Source: Spizellomyces punctatus DAOM BR117
Taxonomy: Eukaryota > Chytridiomycota > Chytridiomycetes > Spizellomycetales > Spizellomycetaceae
Assembly (NCBI RefSeq): GCF_000182565.1
Contig: NW_015971561.1
Coordinates: 47,435-111,434, forward strand
DNA length: 64,000 nt
Direction: 5' to 3'
This document shows, piece after piece, positions 32,778 through 43,589 of this stretch. Below the pieces are notes generated by a model. That model ran no database searches and was not told the DNA's origin. It saw only the letters and a program-made list of their open reading frames with translations. The position numbers and the translations under genes were made by a program. Position 1 is the first letter of the stretch; each line of letters begins with the position of its first letter.

Positions 32778-33811
32778 TCTGAGTATCCAGCGACTATCAA
32801 AGTGATGAGGCGCGGCATCATACACTTATAAAAGAAACTCTTGATCTTTTCCGTCTACCGATCGTTGTTCAGCTCCGCGGTCGTCTCTTGGCTGCGAAAG
32901 AACTAGTCGGCAAATCACGCAAACTGCGCAAAATGGGGAAATTGAGTGCTTCAGCTTCGCAACGGAAGCGTTTTCAATCATTGTGCTGCCATCGATTTCC
33001 AACTGGCCTTCGGCCCATATTTTTCGAAACTTTTTAGTTTGAACACCTTCCTTCTGTGAACAATATGATTGGGCCATCTGGTTTCTTTTCATCAAAGTGT
33101 AGGTGTGCAGAATGTGTTTTGATCGTGGGTTGAAATCGGAATCGGAAAGTACCGCCGGACGCCTCTTTGCCGCGGAAGCGTTTTGCGGAAATTACATATT
33201 TTCTTTGGGCGGTAAAGAGAACGCGCCGAGTCTCTTGAAATCCCGCCATCATCCACTGGGAGAAACACGTTTTCGTTTTGGGGGTGTCGCTGGGAGATGA
33301 CGCCCAAATGGAAACGGCCGCAAAACACGCTATTGCAAAGCTCATCGGCATGATGCGGAGCTCATGCCAGCTTGTGACAAAGCACGCGCTCTGGGCTCAG
33401 CAAGCTTGTGAAGGGATTTCATTTCCCATAAACTGGGAATTCCCTCCGGATGCCACAAATAAGGGTATGTATCCGGTTCCAATGTCAATCCAGACAAAGC
33501 ATATAATGTTCTCGATGAAATGGCTGTGGATTGATGTAAAACCCAAATGCATTCGCTCCAAATAATTCAGCACCTGAAAGGGATAAAAACGTGAAATGAA
33601 GCCACATTTTCGGTTACCGCGGACCCTTTTCCTGGAAAAGCCCTTCTTGACCCGAGGAGGTGGCTGGCTGAGGCTTCGTGCTTCCAATTTCCACGTGAAG
33701 CCAAAGTGTTCAAAGACCCGTGGGAGGAGGAATGGACAAGATATTAAAGCTCCTCAAGGACTTGGTTTTCGCTTCACGTCCATTACAGTTTCAGACAAGC
33801 GTTGAAAGAAG
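32778..33811. other. Divergent intergenic region (epimerase / GT2)
   Basis: Short frames on both strands (up to about 100 codons) without motifs or convincing exon structure. Serves as promoter space for two divergent genes that both handle sugars. Confidence 0.45.
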
Positions 33812-36271
33812 ATGGGTCCGACGGAACTCATGGTGGAGATCCACCCGTACATGGCTGCGTTCGCCCTGATTTTTCTATTCGCCTACGGTCTTTGGGCGGG
33901 ATTCATCAGCCCCCTCGGCTATCTGCTCAAGCTTCGCTTCTTTACCGAGGGATATTCACACAAACCGCATTTGTCGTTGTGCATATTTTCTGTCGTTACG
34001 AGTCTGGCGGTGGTAGGGTCCATCCTTGCGGTGTCTTTCAGGTTGCACGGCTCCGAGGGATGGACTCCAGTAAACTTTTTCAGCACGGCTTGGGCTGGAT
34101 GCAATTACTGGACGACCTCCCCAGAGTATCAGCAAGAGCCCGCCGTCTTTTTTTATGTATACGGCAGCCAAATCTTAATGACGATTCTGGAGGTTGCGTT
34201 TTGCGTGATGGCCAGATGGGGCCCGCGTCCGATGCCTGCAACCACGCCAGCACCAGAAAACCACGCCTATATTGTTGTATGTCACAACAGCTCGGATATA
34301 CTGAAACGTACCATACCGGCCATTCTCGCTCTTGTGAGGCCGCATCAGATTTATATTGCTGATAATGGATCCACCCAGGAAGAGGAAGTACTGACGGACG
34401 CCCTCTGTATTGAGATGTCTGAAGCATATTATCGATCACATCCCGAGCTCGGTCCTCAGACTTATATTCAGGTTGCACATATTCCTGTCGGGAGCAAAAC
34501 GCTAGCACAGTATTCAACTGTGCACCATCTCCTTGAGAGATTCCGAGTTTCCGAGTCTTCCGTCGACACAGTAACGATCATTGACGATGACGTGATCATG
34601 CCTAGTTTTTGGTCATACGAGACTGTCAATTCGTTGATGAAGGTACCAGGAACCGTGGCACTGGCTTACCCTTTGCGTGCGGCAAACCAAGACCAAACGA
34701 TATGTGCTACGCTTCAGGATATCGAATACCTGGGTGGGAATGTACATCGATTCGCTCAAGACGCGTTTGGGTCTCAACTCTGGGCTTCCGGTGCCATCGC
34801 CACCTGGCGGTTAGAGCAGCTCAAGTTGGTTTTGGACCGGCACTGTACAGTCTTCAACGGAGAAGATCTTGAAATGGGATACATCATGCATAAGCTCTCT
34901 GGGAGACCCGAAACGGACAAGCTGGCTATGGATATCCCTTTACGCATTGGTTATGTACAAGACTGCGTTGTTCCCACTGTGGTACCTCCTTGTTGGTGCC
35001 ATTGGTATGATTTCATACCTGCAGGCCGGAAACGAACGTGGAAAGTTCGTCCTTGCGACTGCGGCGAACACTCCTTTTTCAACCAACGTCTTCGATCCTG
35101 GGATCCTGCATCTCACCAGTACTTTGTCAAGTTCCTAACTATCGTCTTTTCAAGAGGAGGCTGGTGCAATTTTCCAAAGAATTTTATTCGTGTCCTGTGC
35201 ACTTGGAAGGTGCTGGGGCTTCTTCGCGAGTACATCCTATTCATTACCGTCATCTACTCGTTCGCCCGTGTTCGCAACACGAAAAACCTACTGTACATTG
35301 GAGTATTTTGGGCCGACTGTCTCATCATTGCCTGGGCTCATTTGGCCGCTAGATTGCTTTTCACGTCAAAGAATCTGCGCAAAATATCCATGGCAATCCG
35401 GCCGGACGCACTTTTGGCTTATCCGATACTCTACGGATTCCCGTATGAGTTTTTGATCCGACTGGTAGTAGTGTTCTACACATTTTTATACTACCTCTTT
35501 GCCAAACCGTTTCCCGATCCGATCAGAAAGCAAATTGTCGAGAATCCGTCATTGGGACACACTCTTCATTCTGCTTGGAAGCGTGGTGACGATCCCACTC
35601 CAAGGCTTTTATCAGATGGCCATCAGATGCCAGACAGTAGAGTGACGCTTTTGAACGAAGCGGTGCCTTTCATGCCAGACTGCGACGATCCACACGAAAC
35701 GATGGAAGTGTCTCGAGGACCATCAATTGGCTCTGATCGAAGCAACGCTCCAAGTAACTTGAGTGTGCTTGTGCAACCCCAGATGCTGCCTGTGAGGCAC
35801 GAAGTCTTGGAGATATCTGCGGTTCCACAACCATCAGCTGTACCCCACCATCCTATAGACGTCAAAACGTCTATTGAGGCGATGCCACTTGGCGATGGAC
35901 CTGCCAACCGAAAGGCCGCGTTGCGGCAAAGCCGTGCGTCCTCAAGCACCCTGATGGGATCCGGGAAGCAAGGAGATGACATTTCTACGGCAAGCTCAAT
36001 CTATCCCCACAGCCGCCAGAGTACATCATCAGCGCGAACTTGGGCAAGCGACCGAAGTACAATGGTGAACTCTTCGGAAGACGACGCCGATGATGATCTT
36101 ACGTCATCGACGCGACACAGTGGAAACAATCAGCAACAGATTCAAAAACCTACGACGGGACCAACGACAGGCGATGACTTTAAGATTGACGCACAAAAGC
36201 ACACCTTAAGTCGCACTGCGACTGATGGTACACTGAACATTACGGAATTGAACAGTATTGGGGCAAATTAG
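33812..36271 (+). CDS. Multi-pass membrane glycosyltransferase, GT2-like
   Basis: Intronless, 819 aa. Two or three N-terminal membrane segments, a cytosolic GT-A domain, several C-terminal membrane segments (about residues 440-560), then a 260-residue Ser/Thr-rich disordered tail. GT2 signs: YIVVCHNSSDIL, IADNGST, the metal site TIIDDDV, LEDIE-like LQDIEYLGG, acceptor/base NGEDLEMGY, and QRLRSW, a variant of the Q-x-x-R-W processivity motif with one extra residue. This resembles chitin/hyaluronan synthase-type polymerases, but the polymer cannot be told from sequence. It is too short and lacks the usual domains for a classical chitin synthase. Confidence 0.78.
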   Translation: MGPTELMVEIHPYMAAFALIFLFAYGLWAGFISPLGYLLKLRFFTEGYSHKPHLSLCIFSVVTSLAVVGSILAVSFRLHGSEGWTPVNFFSTAWAGCNYWTTSPEYQQEPAVFFYVYGSQILMTILEVAFCVMARWGPRPMPATTPAPENHAYIVVCHNSSDILKRTIPAILALVRPHQIYIADNGSTQEEEVLTDALCIEMSEAYYRSHPELGPQTYIQVAHIPVGSKTLAQYSTVHHLLERFRVSESSVDTVTIIDDDVIMPSFWSYETVNSLMKVPGTVALAYPLRAANQDQTICATLQDIEYLGGNVHRFAQDAFGSQLWASGAIATWRLEQLKLVLDRHCTVFNGEDLEMGYIMHKLSGRPETDKLAMDIPLRIGYVQDCVVPTVVPPCWCHWYDFIPAGRKRTWKVRPCDCGEHSFFNQRLRSWDPASHQYFVKFLTIVFSRGGWCNFPKNFIRVLCTWKVLGLLREYILFITVIYSFARVRNTKNLLYIGVFWADCLIIAWAHLAARLLFTSKNLRKISMAIRPDALLAYPILYGFPYEFLIRLVVVFYTFLYYLFAKPFPDPIRKQIVENPSLGHTLHSAWKRGDDPTPRLLSDGHQMPDSRVTLLNEAVPFMPDCDDPHETMEVSRGPSIGSDRSNAPSNLSVLVQPQMLPVRHEVLEISAVPQPSAVPHHPIDVKTSIEAMPLGDGPANRKAALRQSRASSSTLMGSGKQGDDISTASSIYPHSRQSTSSARTWASDRSTMVNSSEDDADDDLTSSTRHSGNNQQQIQKPTTGPTTGDDFKIDAQKHTLSRTATDGTLNITELNSIGAN

Positions 36272-36281
36272 ATTACGAACT

Positions 36282-36435
36282 TAATTGGTAGTGAGGACAG
36301 TCTGGCTACGAAGTTGTATTTAACAGGATATAGATGCCAGTTTTCAGAGAAGGCGAATTTAAGTAGTAATGAGGAAAGTATGGTTAAGTAATTGTATTTA
36401 ATGCTATATAGGCGAAAGCTTAGAGACAAGGGGAA
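36282..36435 (+). repeat. Diverged tandem duplication in a 3' flank
   Basis: Two adjoining units of about 72-75 bp, each with GTAGT(A)ATGAGGA/TGAGGACAG, then TTGTATTTAA, then ATATAG, lie just after the GT2 stop. Confidence 0.4.
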
Positions 36436-36513
36436 TGTATGTAAGGAAGCGCATCGCACTTATTTTTGCATGTATTAGGTATTATATAGATAACTCAATC
36501 ACATCTGTCCCGT

Positions 36514-37533
36514 TCAAAACCATTCATTTCCACCCAAGTGCCATACGCTAATCTTGGATGCACCAGCCATGTGAGCCGCTTGTACTTTTTCTCTCAAGCT
36601 TACATTATCCGAAATCACCCATTTGTCGCCTTGGGCATCATCAACCATGATCTCTGCAGATGTTGCCTCGCGCCGATTCGGATCATAAACGCCTAATGCT
36701 TTAGCGACCTCCAGCGTTGTCAGCGTTACGGTTCCATTATGTTTGTTAACTCGATAGCTATAGGATGGAAGCCCAATCACAAGGCGGCCCGTAGATATAC
36801 CCAGCGAAAGAAGATATTGTGTCCAGACATGTATCCATTTGAGGGGCGCAATGGGTGCCCCGACTTCGTCAAGCCATTGGTAGTCATAGCACATGGGCGT
36901 AATGTAGTCAACGGGGAGGTTTATGAAGTCTTCATAACGCCAACGGTAGTTTTGATTGGAGGGGTCATAATCCGTAGGCCCACAAACGCTCAATTTTCGA
37001 TTGTGCGATTGCAAAAGCATACCCAGATCACTGACGAGGGATTTGTAATTCGCATAGTCTGCATCTGACCATTTACTGAATGCCTCCAAATCGAGATCAA
37101 TTCCGGTCAATCCATACTCATTGCAAAAGTCCACCAAAGTCAAAATAAAAGCATTTCGCTTTTCAATGTCCGTGTACACTGCACGAAATGCGTCCAGCTG
37201 GCATGATACAGTCACCAATTGCTCATCAGAGTGCGCTTTGATGTCGGCAACGTTGGTCAGACTGAATCCGTTCTTTGTGTCAAAAAGGTCATCGGGATCC
37301 TCTTTATCCAGCTTAAGAATTCCGTTTGGTTGTAGTGTAAAGTATTGCGGGCGCAGGACATGGATGCGAACGGAGCGATAAGTGTCCGGGGCATTGAGAG
37401 CTGGGCTACCTGGGTAAATCCAGGCGTGGAGTTGCATGTTGAGCGGAACCTGAGTTGCTCCTAACGTGGGTAATAGCACGAAAGCAAGCTTGGCAAATGT
37501 GGCAAACTTTTTCAGGCAAAGTCGTAGTCCCAT
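36514..37533 (-). CDS. Secreted glycoside hydrolase family 18 (chitinase-like) protein
   Basis: 339 aa from ATG 37533, chosen because it gives a signal peptide (basic MGLRLCLKKFATFAK, hydrophobic LAFVLLPTLGA). The frame is open upstream to 37797, but that part overlaps another predicted gene. GH18 barrel signs: LTGIDLDLEAF on strand 4 with the catalytic Glu (D-x-D-x-E), YITPMCYDYQW on strand 6, GLPSYSYRV and SVWHLGGNEW at the end. The family cleaves chitin or related GlcNAc polymers, and some members are inactive lectins; here the D-x-D-x-E core is intact. Intronless. Confidence 0.85.
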   Translation of the reverse strand: MGLRLCLKKFATFAKLAFVLLPTLGATQVPLNMQLHAWIYPGSPALNAPDTYRSVRIHVLRPQYFTLQPNGILKLDKEDPDDLFDTKNGFSLTNVADIKAHSDEQLVTVSCQLDAFRAVYTDIEKRNAFILTLVDFCNEYGLTGIDLDLEAFSKWSDADYANYKSLVSDLGMLLQSHNRKLSVCGPTDYDPSNQNYRWRYEDFINLPVDYITPMCYDYQWLDEVGAPIAPLKWIHVWTQYLLSLGISTGRLVIGLPSYSYRVNKHNGTVTLTTLEVAKALGVYDPNRREATSAEIMVDDAQGDKWVISDNVSLREKVQAAHMAGASKISVWHLGGNEWF

Positions 37534-37744
37534 TCCAGGATCTGACTTGTGCTGGGCATTGAAAAAATTAACGAAAATCCACAGCACATCATCAATTCTG
37601 TTATCACCCGGGCCTGGAACATTATGTGGCTTGGAACGCATAACGTTGGCAAGGTTCAAAAGGGCTGGCAAAGTGATCGGGGAGAAACAAAATGCACTCG
37701 TACCAATTTTCGGCTGGTTGAGATGATTCGGATGACTCGTAATG

Positions 37745-38207
37745 CTAAAGCGTTGCAAAGATGCACCTTGTTTTTTCAGAGAATTGCCGGACTGCAAAAG
37801 ACGTAGTCTTGCTCATGCAGTATGTGCAATCGATATTCCACACATGGAGGATGACATACTCGTGCGACCCTGCTCTTGCAGACCCCAAAGTGACGAGAAT
37901 TCTAGCATCATTTGGTATGTTGTTCTCGCCGCACCTTTAGTATGTCCAATGTCCTCGAACTGTTTGTGACCTTACTTTAACATTCAAGCACACCTGCCAT
38001 TGCTGAGGTCGATGTAGACTTCGCCTGTTCCCAATGTTTCTGTCTTGAAAATGTATCTCGATATTCGACTGTCGTCCACAGACATTGAAAAGTTCCTTGT
38101 CAGGAAAGGATTTGGGGCGCCTATTATCCGGACCTTCCATGGTTCATCAGAGGGAAGAGGTGCCGCTGACTGCTCAATCTCGTCATTAAGCCTGGCAATC
38201 GCAACTT
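37745..38207 (-). CDS. Possible spliced gene of unknown function, 5' end not found
   Basis: Not recognised. Two minus-strand segments join in phase: 37994-38207 (reads EVAIARLNDEIEQS...GAPNPFLTRNFSMSV) and 37745-37934 (CGENNIPNDARILV..., stop TAG at 37745), with a 59-bp GTGTGC..AAG intron. Codon pattern and amphipathic sequence look coding, but no upstream exon or start was found. It may be a 5'-truncated gene or a pseudogene. It ends 211 bp before the GH18 start on the same strand. Confidence 0.35.
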
Positions 38208-40816
38208 CTTGCGTAGATCATAGGGCTGTTATTAAAATTCCTTCTGATTGGTCATTCAGTAAGATGTAGCGGAGACAAGTTTTTTTTTTTTTTGATAGTT
38301 AAGAAACAGGAGCTTGCTGCTGTGTTCAGCTTGTCAATGCCTGCAGGCAATCTAACCCATGTCCACCGTTTATGGCCCTGGTAGTTGAGGCTTGAAACCA
38401 TTGGTTACCTTATTGTTTACACAAATGCTAACGTTAGGTCCAGAGAATAACATTCTTGAAGTCTAGCTCTGCCCTCTCACGCGCCCGGATGATATATCTG
38501 TGGGTACAGAACAGCGAACATCGGAATGCACACATTGATAAATCAACCATCCGTCTCATCGGGCTGGTAGGGCTGAACCTTTTCACACGGCAACGTAGCA
38601 GTATGCATAAAGCAGCTTTCCTTGCTCCTTGCAATTTGTGCAAAATGCAACGCTCGCTGGTGGCAGCATCGTTCGGACGACTCTCTTTCGCGGCAAGATG
38701 TGACAACATTAAAGAGTTTTAAAGGACTCAAGCCTACCCGTGACAATCAACGCCAGTTCACGACCTGAGGTTGGACTTCTTGTTCCATGGCCGCGAAAAG
38801 GTGGATGGCAATTGTCGTTTGGCTAAGGTACAAGATGGATCTATTCAAGATTTCCATGAGGAGGTACTACCCGGCGAGCGTAAGCATATCGGAAGATGGA
38901 GAGATATGTTGCCTAAGTCGTCAACCCCAAATCTCTTTCATTTTGAGGAAGGCGTCCTCAGGTCGACTCTGACCATTTTGGATGTACAAAGTATGCACTG
39001 TCGGTAACAAGTTCCTTTCAATTTACTGATCATACATGAGATGCGTGGTCGATACCGCCCGCTCGAGGATGCTCACTACTATCAATCACGTCCCAGATAT
39101 CGGGGAGATTCGTTAGAAATTGGCTGCTGTAATAATGGACAATTATAGACTTTTACAGTATCCCCCTATTAACGTACCAGGAACGAGGACGAAAGCATAT
39201 CTTGGAAACTTGTCGCTGCAGCCGGTTCCTCGTTCAATCCGGACGGTCTCTCTGTTACTTAGCTGTGCTTGCCACAATTGGAATATGGCTTCGCTTCGCA
39301 GAAACGTCCAATGCGTCGTGGCATGTGACGGATTCGTCATGGATGCAAGTACTAGTGGTAGTTAAACATGAGCAGACTGGGAATGAAAGGAAACCTTTTG
39401 TTTTAACATGATGGGAATCCGTTATGGTCAATGCCATCATTCTAACGGTTTCCACAAGTGCGTGCGATCAGGTTGATCTCTAGAATTCGTAAATGCCAGG
39501 ACCTCTGCATTCCCCATTGTTGTGGCTTTGGATGATGCCAGTACCTCAACACAATGCTCCCGCATAGACCTCTTTGATACCGCGTAGTGAGCCAACAAAT
39601 CACGAACGTAATCTGACTTTCAAGACTATGCTCGCATAGTCCTGCGGTTTCCACTTTGTACACATGCATGGATTCACGATGGAACACCAAATGAGCTCAG
39701 GGAGTTTATTCATATATTACAATGATAAAAGAACATCCTACAACATCGCATTTGCAAAATAAATATTTGCTTTACCGTGTCAACCTTTCCAAAGGAGAGC
39801 ACCGATTTAAGATCGGAAGCAGCTGAGGCGGATCGAGGGTTCTTCTTAGCGGCTATTCGTGCAAAGGAAAGATAACTTTCTCTTAAGTTAAGCACAAAAG
39901 ATCTGCCTTCACAGCCGAGGAAGTCGTATTAGCTGATCGCGGTCGCCCTTGGACCAGGTAGCCGCCGAGAAGTCGAAACCAAGTAATAAAAGGGAAAAGA
40001 AAATCGATCAGTACCTGTCCAGGAGCATGAAGCGTACCGTCTCAAAAACAGATCAATACGAGGTGCCGCGACTGGGGCACCTGGCGGTCATGAATCGGCA
40101 CGCGATACAAGACCCCTGGCTTTCATCATGAATTGGTCCCCCTGGCCCTCTCCAGACGTCACACTTGGTACCCGCAAGGATGTGTGGTTCCTCCACAAAC
40201 AAGGGGAGCGTAACTAATAGCCGCTAAAAAGCGAAAGAAACAGAGTGTACCACACGGGCGCGCAAGACCATTAACCCCGCCTCACTAGTCGGATGCCATC
40301 AGCCTCAACCCAAAAGCACAAAGGGCGAACGTTGTTCCCTCCACAATGTCTCAACTCCACAAAGGGAGTTCCACTTCGACAGGTCGCCGGGTTCTGAAAT
40401 GAGCTGACCAAATCACTCACGAGTACGCGACAGCGCTCGGTTTTCAAACCCGGAGTTTGGCGACAGTGGAGAGTTTATAGCACCTCACACAGCACATAGC
40501 CAGACCATGTACTCAACTTAACATAAGAAGTCCACAGCGGAGGTGAGACATGAATGAACAGCTGATAGTCATCGCAGAGAAAGATGAAGTGAAGAGAGGT
40601 TTGGAACGCGGCTGCCGAGCGGTTTTTATATTGCTCTGCACTGCGCCACTCCCCTGACTCTCAACTTCTGGTGTAGTGGCACAGTCATACTAAGCCGCTC
40701 TATAACCATATATGTGTAAATCAAAAACAGAGTGCTTGTCCGAATAAAATCGGACAACACAACGAGCTCACTTCATCACTTCATCGCACCACGCAACTTC
40801 AACCCACCTATCCTCA
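38208..40816. other. Long gene-poor stretch
   Basis: No recognisable protein, transposon or RNA gene. A run of 14 T lies at 38280-38293. Frames up to about 90 codons occur on both strands without motifs. A TTG-started 60-codon frame at 39949-40131 is Lys/Ser-rich with no ATG. A small hairpin AACTCC..GGAGTT occurs near 40350. Confidence 0.45.
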
Positions 40817-42628
40817 ATGACACCAAACGTGCGGCCCGCGTCACCGGCGGCGCCGAGCTCCGATCCCGCCGGTGCTGCTGGGGAGTCGCGAGGCACTAAA
40901 CGCAGCCAAAGTGATGTGGACGGTGAAACAAAGAAGCGAAAGGTCACCTTAAGAAATGGTTTTGTTAAGATATCTGACAAGACCAGGCAGGAGCTAAGCG
41001 TGCCTAACTACTGGGCAAATACGAAATTGATCGACTGGTCAGTCTTAGGATTCGCAGGGAATTGTGTTGCCAGTCACGATTGCGTGGAATGGACACTTGA
41101 TAACATTAAGGAAGAGATATTGCATGACATCACTGTGTTGAAAGGAGTACTCACGCTCGTTAAAGCCGTAAGGATTTTAAGAGCCATGGAGAAGAAAGTT
41201 CGTGGAGAAACCGAGGATCTCGCAGTTAGGGTATTTTGTAACGCTGTGAATAAGGCCCGATACCAGGAAATTGCTGCCGCACAGTTTGCCTCGAAAGTCA
41301 GTGGAGTTATTGGTGCTAAGTCCATTATGTACACGGAGGCGGCTGGTATCGTCTGTGCGGATCTCCAACCAGCCGGACGACCAGAGATTGATGAGGATTC
41401 CGTCAATGAGGATAACGACACCGCCAATGACCACGATCAAGGCACCCCACGTCCGAATCTCAACACCTTCGAGCCCCTCAATCAGCACAGATCCGCCGAT
41501 ATGGTGTGTGCGCCGACTGAGGGGCATAGAGCGGATGACCTATTGGCAGCCCTGGTACCTGAAGCCAATTTGAGTAGCCAACCATCACTCTTCCAGAGGT
41601 TGAAAGACGCTTTTGAGCAGTACAAGAGTCAAGTTGCCGATGATTTTACAGTAGAGAACATATGCGATGTCAGAAGGCGGTCACCGTTCTTGCTCGCGGG
41701 ATATGTGGATGAGGCAGATTATCAGGAGCTTCTGGATATGGAGATAAAACCGATGGAAGATTTGTTGAAGCCGTCGATTGAAGCCGTGGTTGACAAGTTT
41801 TTCAATCAGGATTTTGATGCGAAAAACTGGCGTCGGAGGCGTGAGAAGCTGCTGGATGTCATGGACGATGACATTGACGCAAAAAAGATGCGACATGTCC
41901 TGTATGAAGTCACACCGGCATATTTTGAAGCAATTTTTTCCGACCGCAACATTCTTCTGGAAAAGTCGTATGAAGAGGCGCCATATGCTCTGAAATTTGT
42001 TCATCCGCTGCTCCGCCACATTATCCGAGATTTTTCCAGTTTGCAATATGAGGGCGGTGATGTCGCTCTGATAAGTGTGCGGGAAAGGAAACGTCGTGAA
42101 GATCAAGATGGAACGGGAGAGCGAGCTGACGGTGTAGTTTACTCTTCAACGGGACGTGAACTCGCATCAGTGGAGATTAGCAAACCCTACCCTCCTCAGC
42201 AAAAGTTTGTGGACGACCTCGGCCAATTGGGACGAACAAGCAAGGATATAATCAACAATATGATCGTGCAGAACGTTTTGAACGATGAACACATACCGTC
42301 AGATCTTAAAGCCTACGAATGCCAAGTATACAACCACCGCCTTTCCCTTTCGTACATGAAGCTGGTGCATTCAGTTTACTTCAAAGTTGAATACGACAGA
42401 GAAGCACTCCCACGGACCGCCAAAGATCTTCCCAACCTCAGCAAAATTGTGAAGATGATCTTCTGTTGGGTTCAATCTATGGCCCAGTACTCGGAACTCT
42501 GTGAAAATCAGAGGACAAAGAGTCGTCGTCTCAGCAGCCTTCGAAACATGCGTAGCGCATACGAGCTCGCCGAAAACAGACCCAGATCGACTCGAAAGAA
42601 GACTTACATGGTGCTGAACAAATTCTAG
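40817..42628 (+). CDS. Intronless protein of unknown function with nuclear localisation signal and possible PD-(D/E)XK-like core
   Basis: 603 aa from ATG 40817. The N-terminal tail is disordered with a bipartite-like basic signal (GTKRSQ...ETKKRKV, residues about 27-45). Then come a helical region, an acidic linker (EIDEDSVNEDNDTANDHD) and a second helical region. The C-terminal half has ERADGVVYSS...GRELASVEISK followed by helices with LDxxxLxRxxKD-type spacing. D...E-x-S-K after a beta strand resembles the core of PD-(D/E)XK nuclease-like fungal families, but the spacing is not canonical, so function is inference. It is intronless among intron-rich genes, and the flanks are gene-poor with a MITE-like element downstream. 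Confidence 0.6.
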   Translation: MTPNVRPASPAAPSSDPAGAAGESRGTKRSQSDVDGETKKRKVTLRNGFVKISDKTRQELSVPNYWANTKLIDWSVLGFAGNCVASHDCVEWTLDNIKEEILHDITVLKGVLTLVKAVRILRAMEKKVRGETEDLAVRVFCNAVNKARYQEIAAAQFASKVSGVIGAKSIMYTEAAGIVCADLQPAGRPEIDEDSVNEDNDTANDHDQGTPRPNLNTFEPLNQHRSADMVCAPTEGHRADDLLAALVPEANLSSQPSLFQRLKDAFEQYKSQVADDFTVENICDVRRRSPFLLAGYVDEADYQELLDMEIKPMEDLLKPSIEAVVDKFFNQDFDAKNWRRRREKLLDVMDDDIDAKKMRHVLYEVTPAYFEAIFSDRNILLEKSYEEAPYALKFVHPLLRHIIRDFSSLQYEGGDVALISVRERKRREDQDGTGERADGVVYSSTGRELASVEISKPYPPQQKFVDDLGQLGRTSKDIINNMIVQNVLNDEHIPSDLKAYECQVYNHRLSLSYMKLVHSVYFKVEYDREALPRTAKDLPNLSKIVKMIFCWVQSMAQYSELCENQRTKSRRLSSLRNMRSAYELAENRPRSTRKKTYMVLNKF

Positions 42629-43086
42629 GAGGGACGTCAGGCGGGTGCCGGCGGAAGCATCGACTCTTCGGACTGAGGAGGTCGACGCCTCTGCCGGCCC
42701 CAATTGATGAGAATTCTGGAGTAGCGGGATTGCCGGACGGTGAGATGGGGTATTTGATTCTGTGGGACTTGAATTTGGATAATGAAATGAAAAAGGATAA
42801 GTGTGGTGCGTGGCGTTTGCGATGTGATCCTATTGGGCAAGTGACCGAATTATTGGAGTTAACTTTGTATGTGAAACTATTGGGAATGCGGTGTGCGAAA
42901 ATATACCCTGTATTATTCATTGTTCTTGTTTTTGTATAAGAAAAGATTTGTTTTTGCTTTTGTTGATTTCATTGTAAAAGCGAGGGGCATTTCCGACTCT
43001 TTGACATGCATCATGGTCATGTCTGCGGTCATGTGGTTTGCAGGGCACGCTGAGTACTGACTGTACTGTATGTTACATACTTGCAT
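42629..43086. other. Intergenic stretch, no gene seen
   Basis: T-rich 3' flank of the preceding gene; short frames only. Confidence 0.45.
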
Positions 43087-43475
43087 CCCCACTATAGCGG
43101 ACTGGCGTGATCCCACATGACCAAACGCATCGATAAACGATTTAACATTGAACACGACGCGCTATGTCCAAGTTCATCATCGACCCTGTTTTCCTCTACT
43201 TTTCAACATATCATAAACTAAATTAACATGCTTTAAAAATGTAGAAAAACAGTGGTATGTGGTATTTTCTATGCATCGGATAATCATTTCTGTATATGTA
43301 GTCTGCTACATACCCAGCAGTATTTGTGAAAATAGTCTAAAGGAAATCGGTCCAAGTGTCGGCCGTGTCCAATTGAGGGCATGTGGAGCTGTGGAGCGCC
43401 GTTTCGTTAAACCCCTCAAAATACTGTGTGTCATAACTTGGTCAGTCCACTTCACGCCAGTCCACTATAGTGGGG
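43087..43475. mobile_element. MITE-like element with 24-bp terminal inverted repeats
   Basis: 43087-43110 (CCCC-ACTATAGCGGACTG...) is the inverse complement of 43452-43475 with one mismatch in 24 positions. They bound a 389-bp segment with no coding frame. The ACTATAG(C/T)GGACTGG ends resemble those of Tc1/mariner-pogo-type elements. A clear TA target duplication is not visible at the ends, so exact borders may be a few bases off. Confidence 0.6.
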
Positions 43476-43589
43476 AGTACCCTTGCAGTTATCTTTCACG
43501 TGCATTGGTGATCGGCGCGCTGTCAGCCGTGCTGCGGTCCAGCTCGCGTTTGGTGTCGTTTTGGATGCCCATCCAACTCGCTAAGGAGC

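Noticed and set aside
33278-33565. 95-codon frame in the epimerase/GT2 intergenic region
   Set aside because: No ATG context, motif or splice partner; overlapping frames of equal length exist on the other strand.
37534-37797. 88-codon N-terminal extension of the GH18 protein
   Set aside because: The internal ATG at 37533 starts a clear signal peptide, which would be buried by the extension; the upstream part also overlaps another candidate gene.
40340-40480. tRNA-like or snoRNA-like fold
   Set aside because: A short hairpin and a GGTTTTCAAACC stretch are present, but no cloverleaf with a proper T-loop or C/D box pairing could be built.
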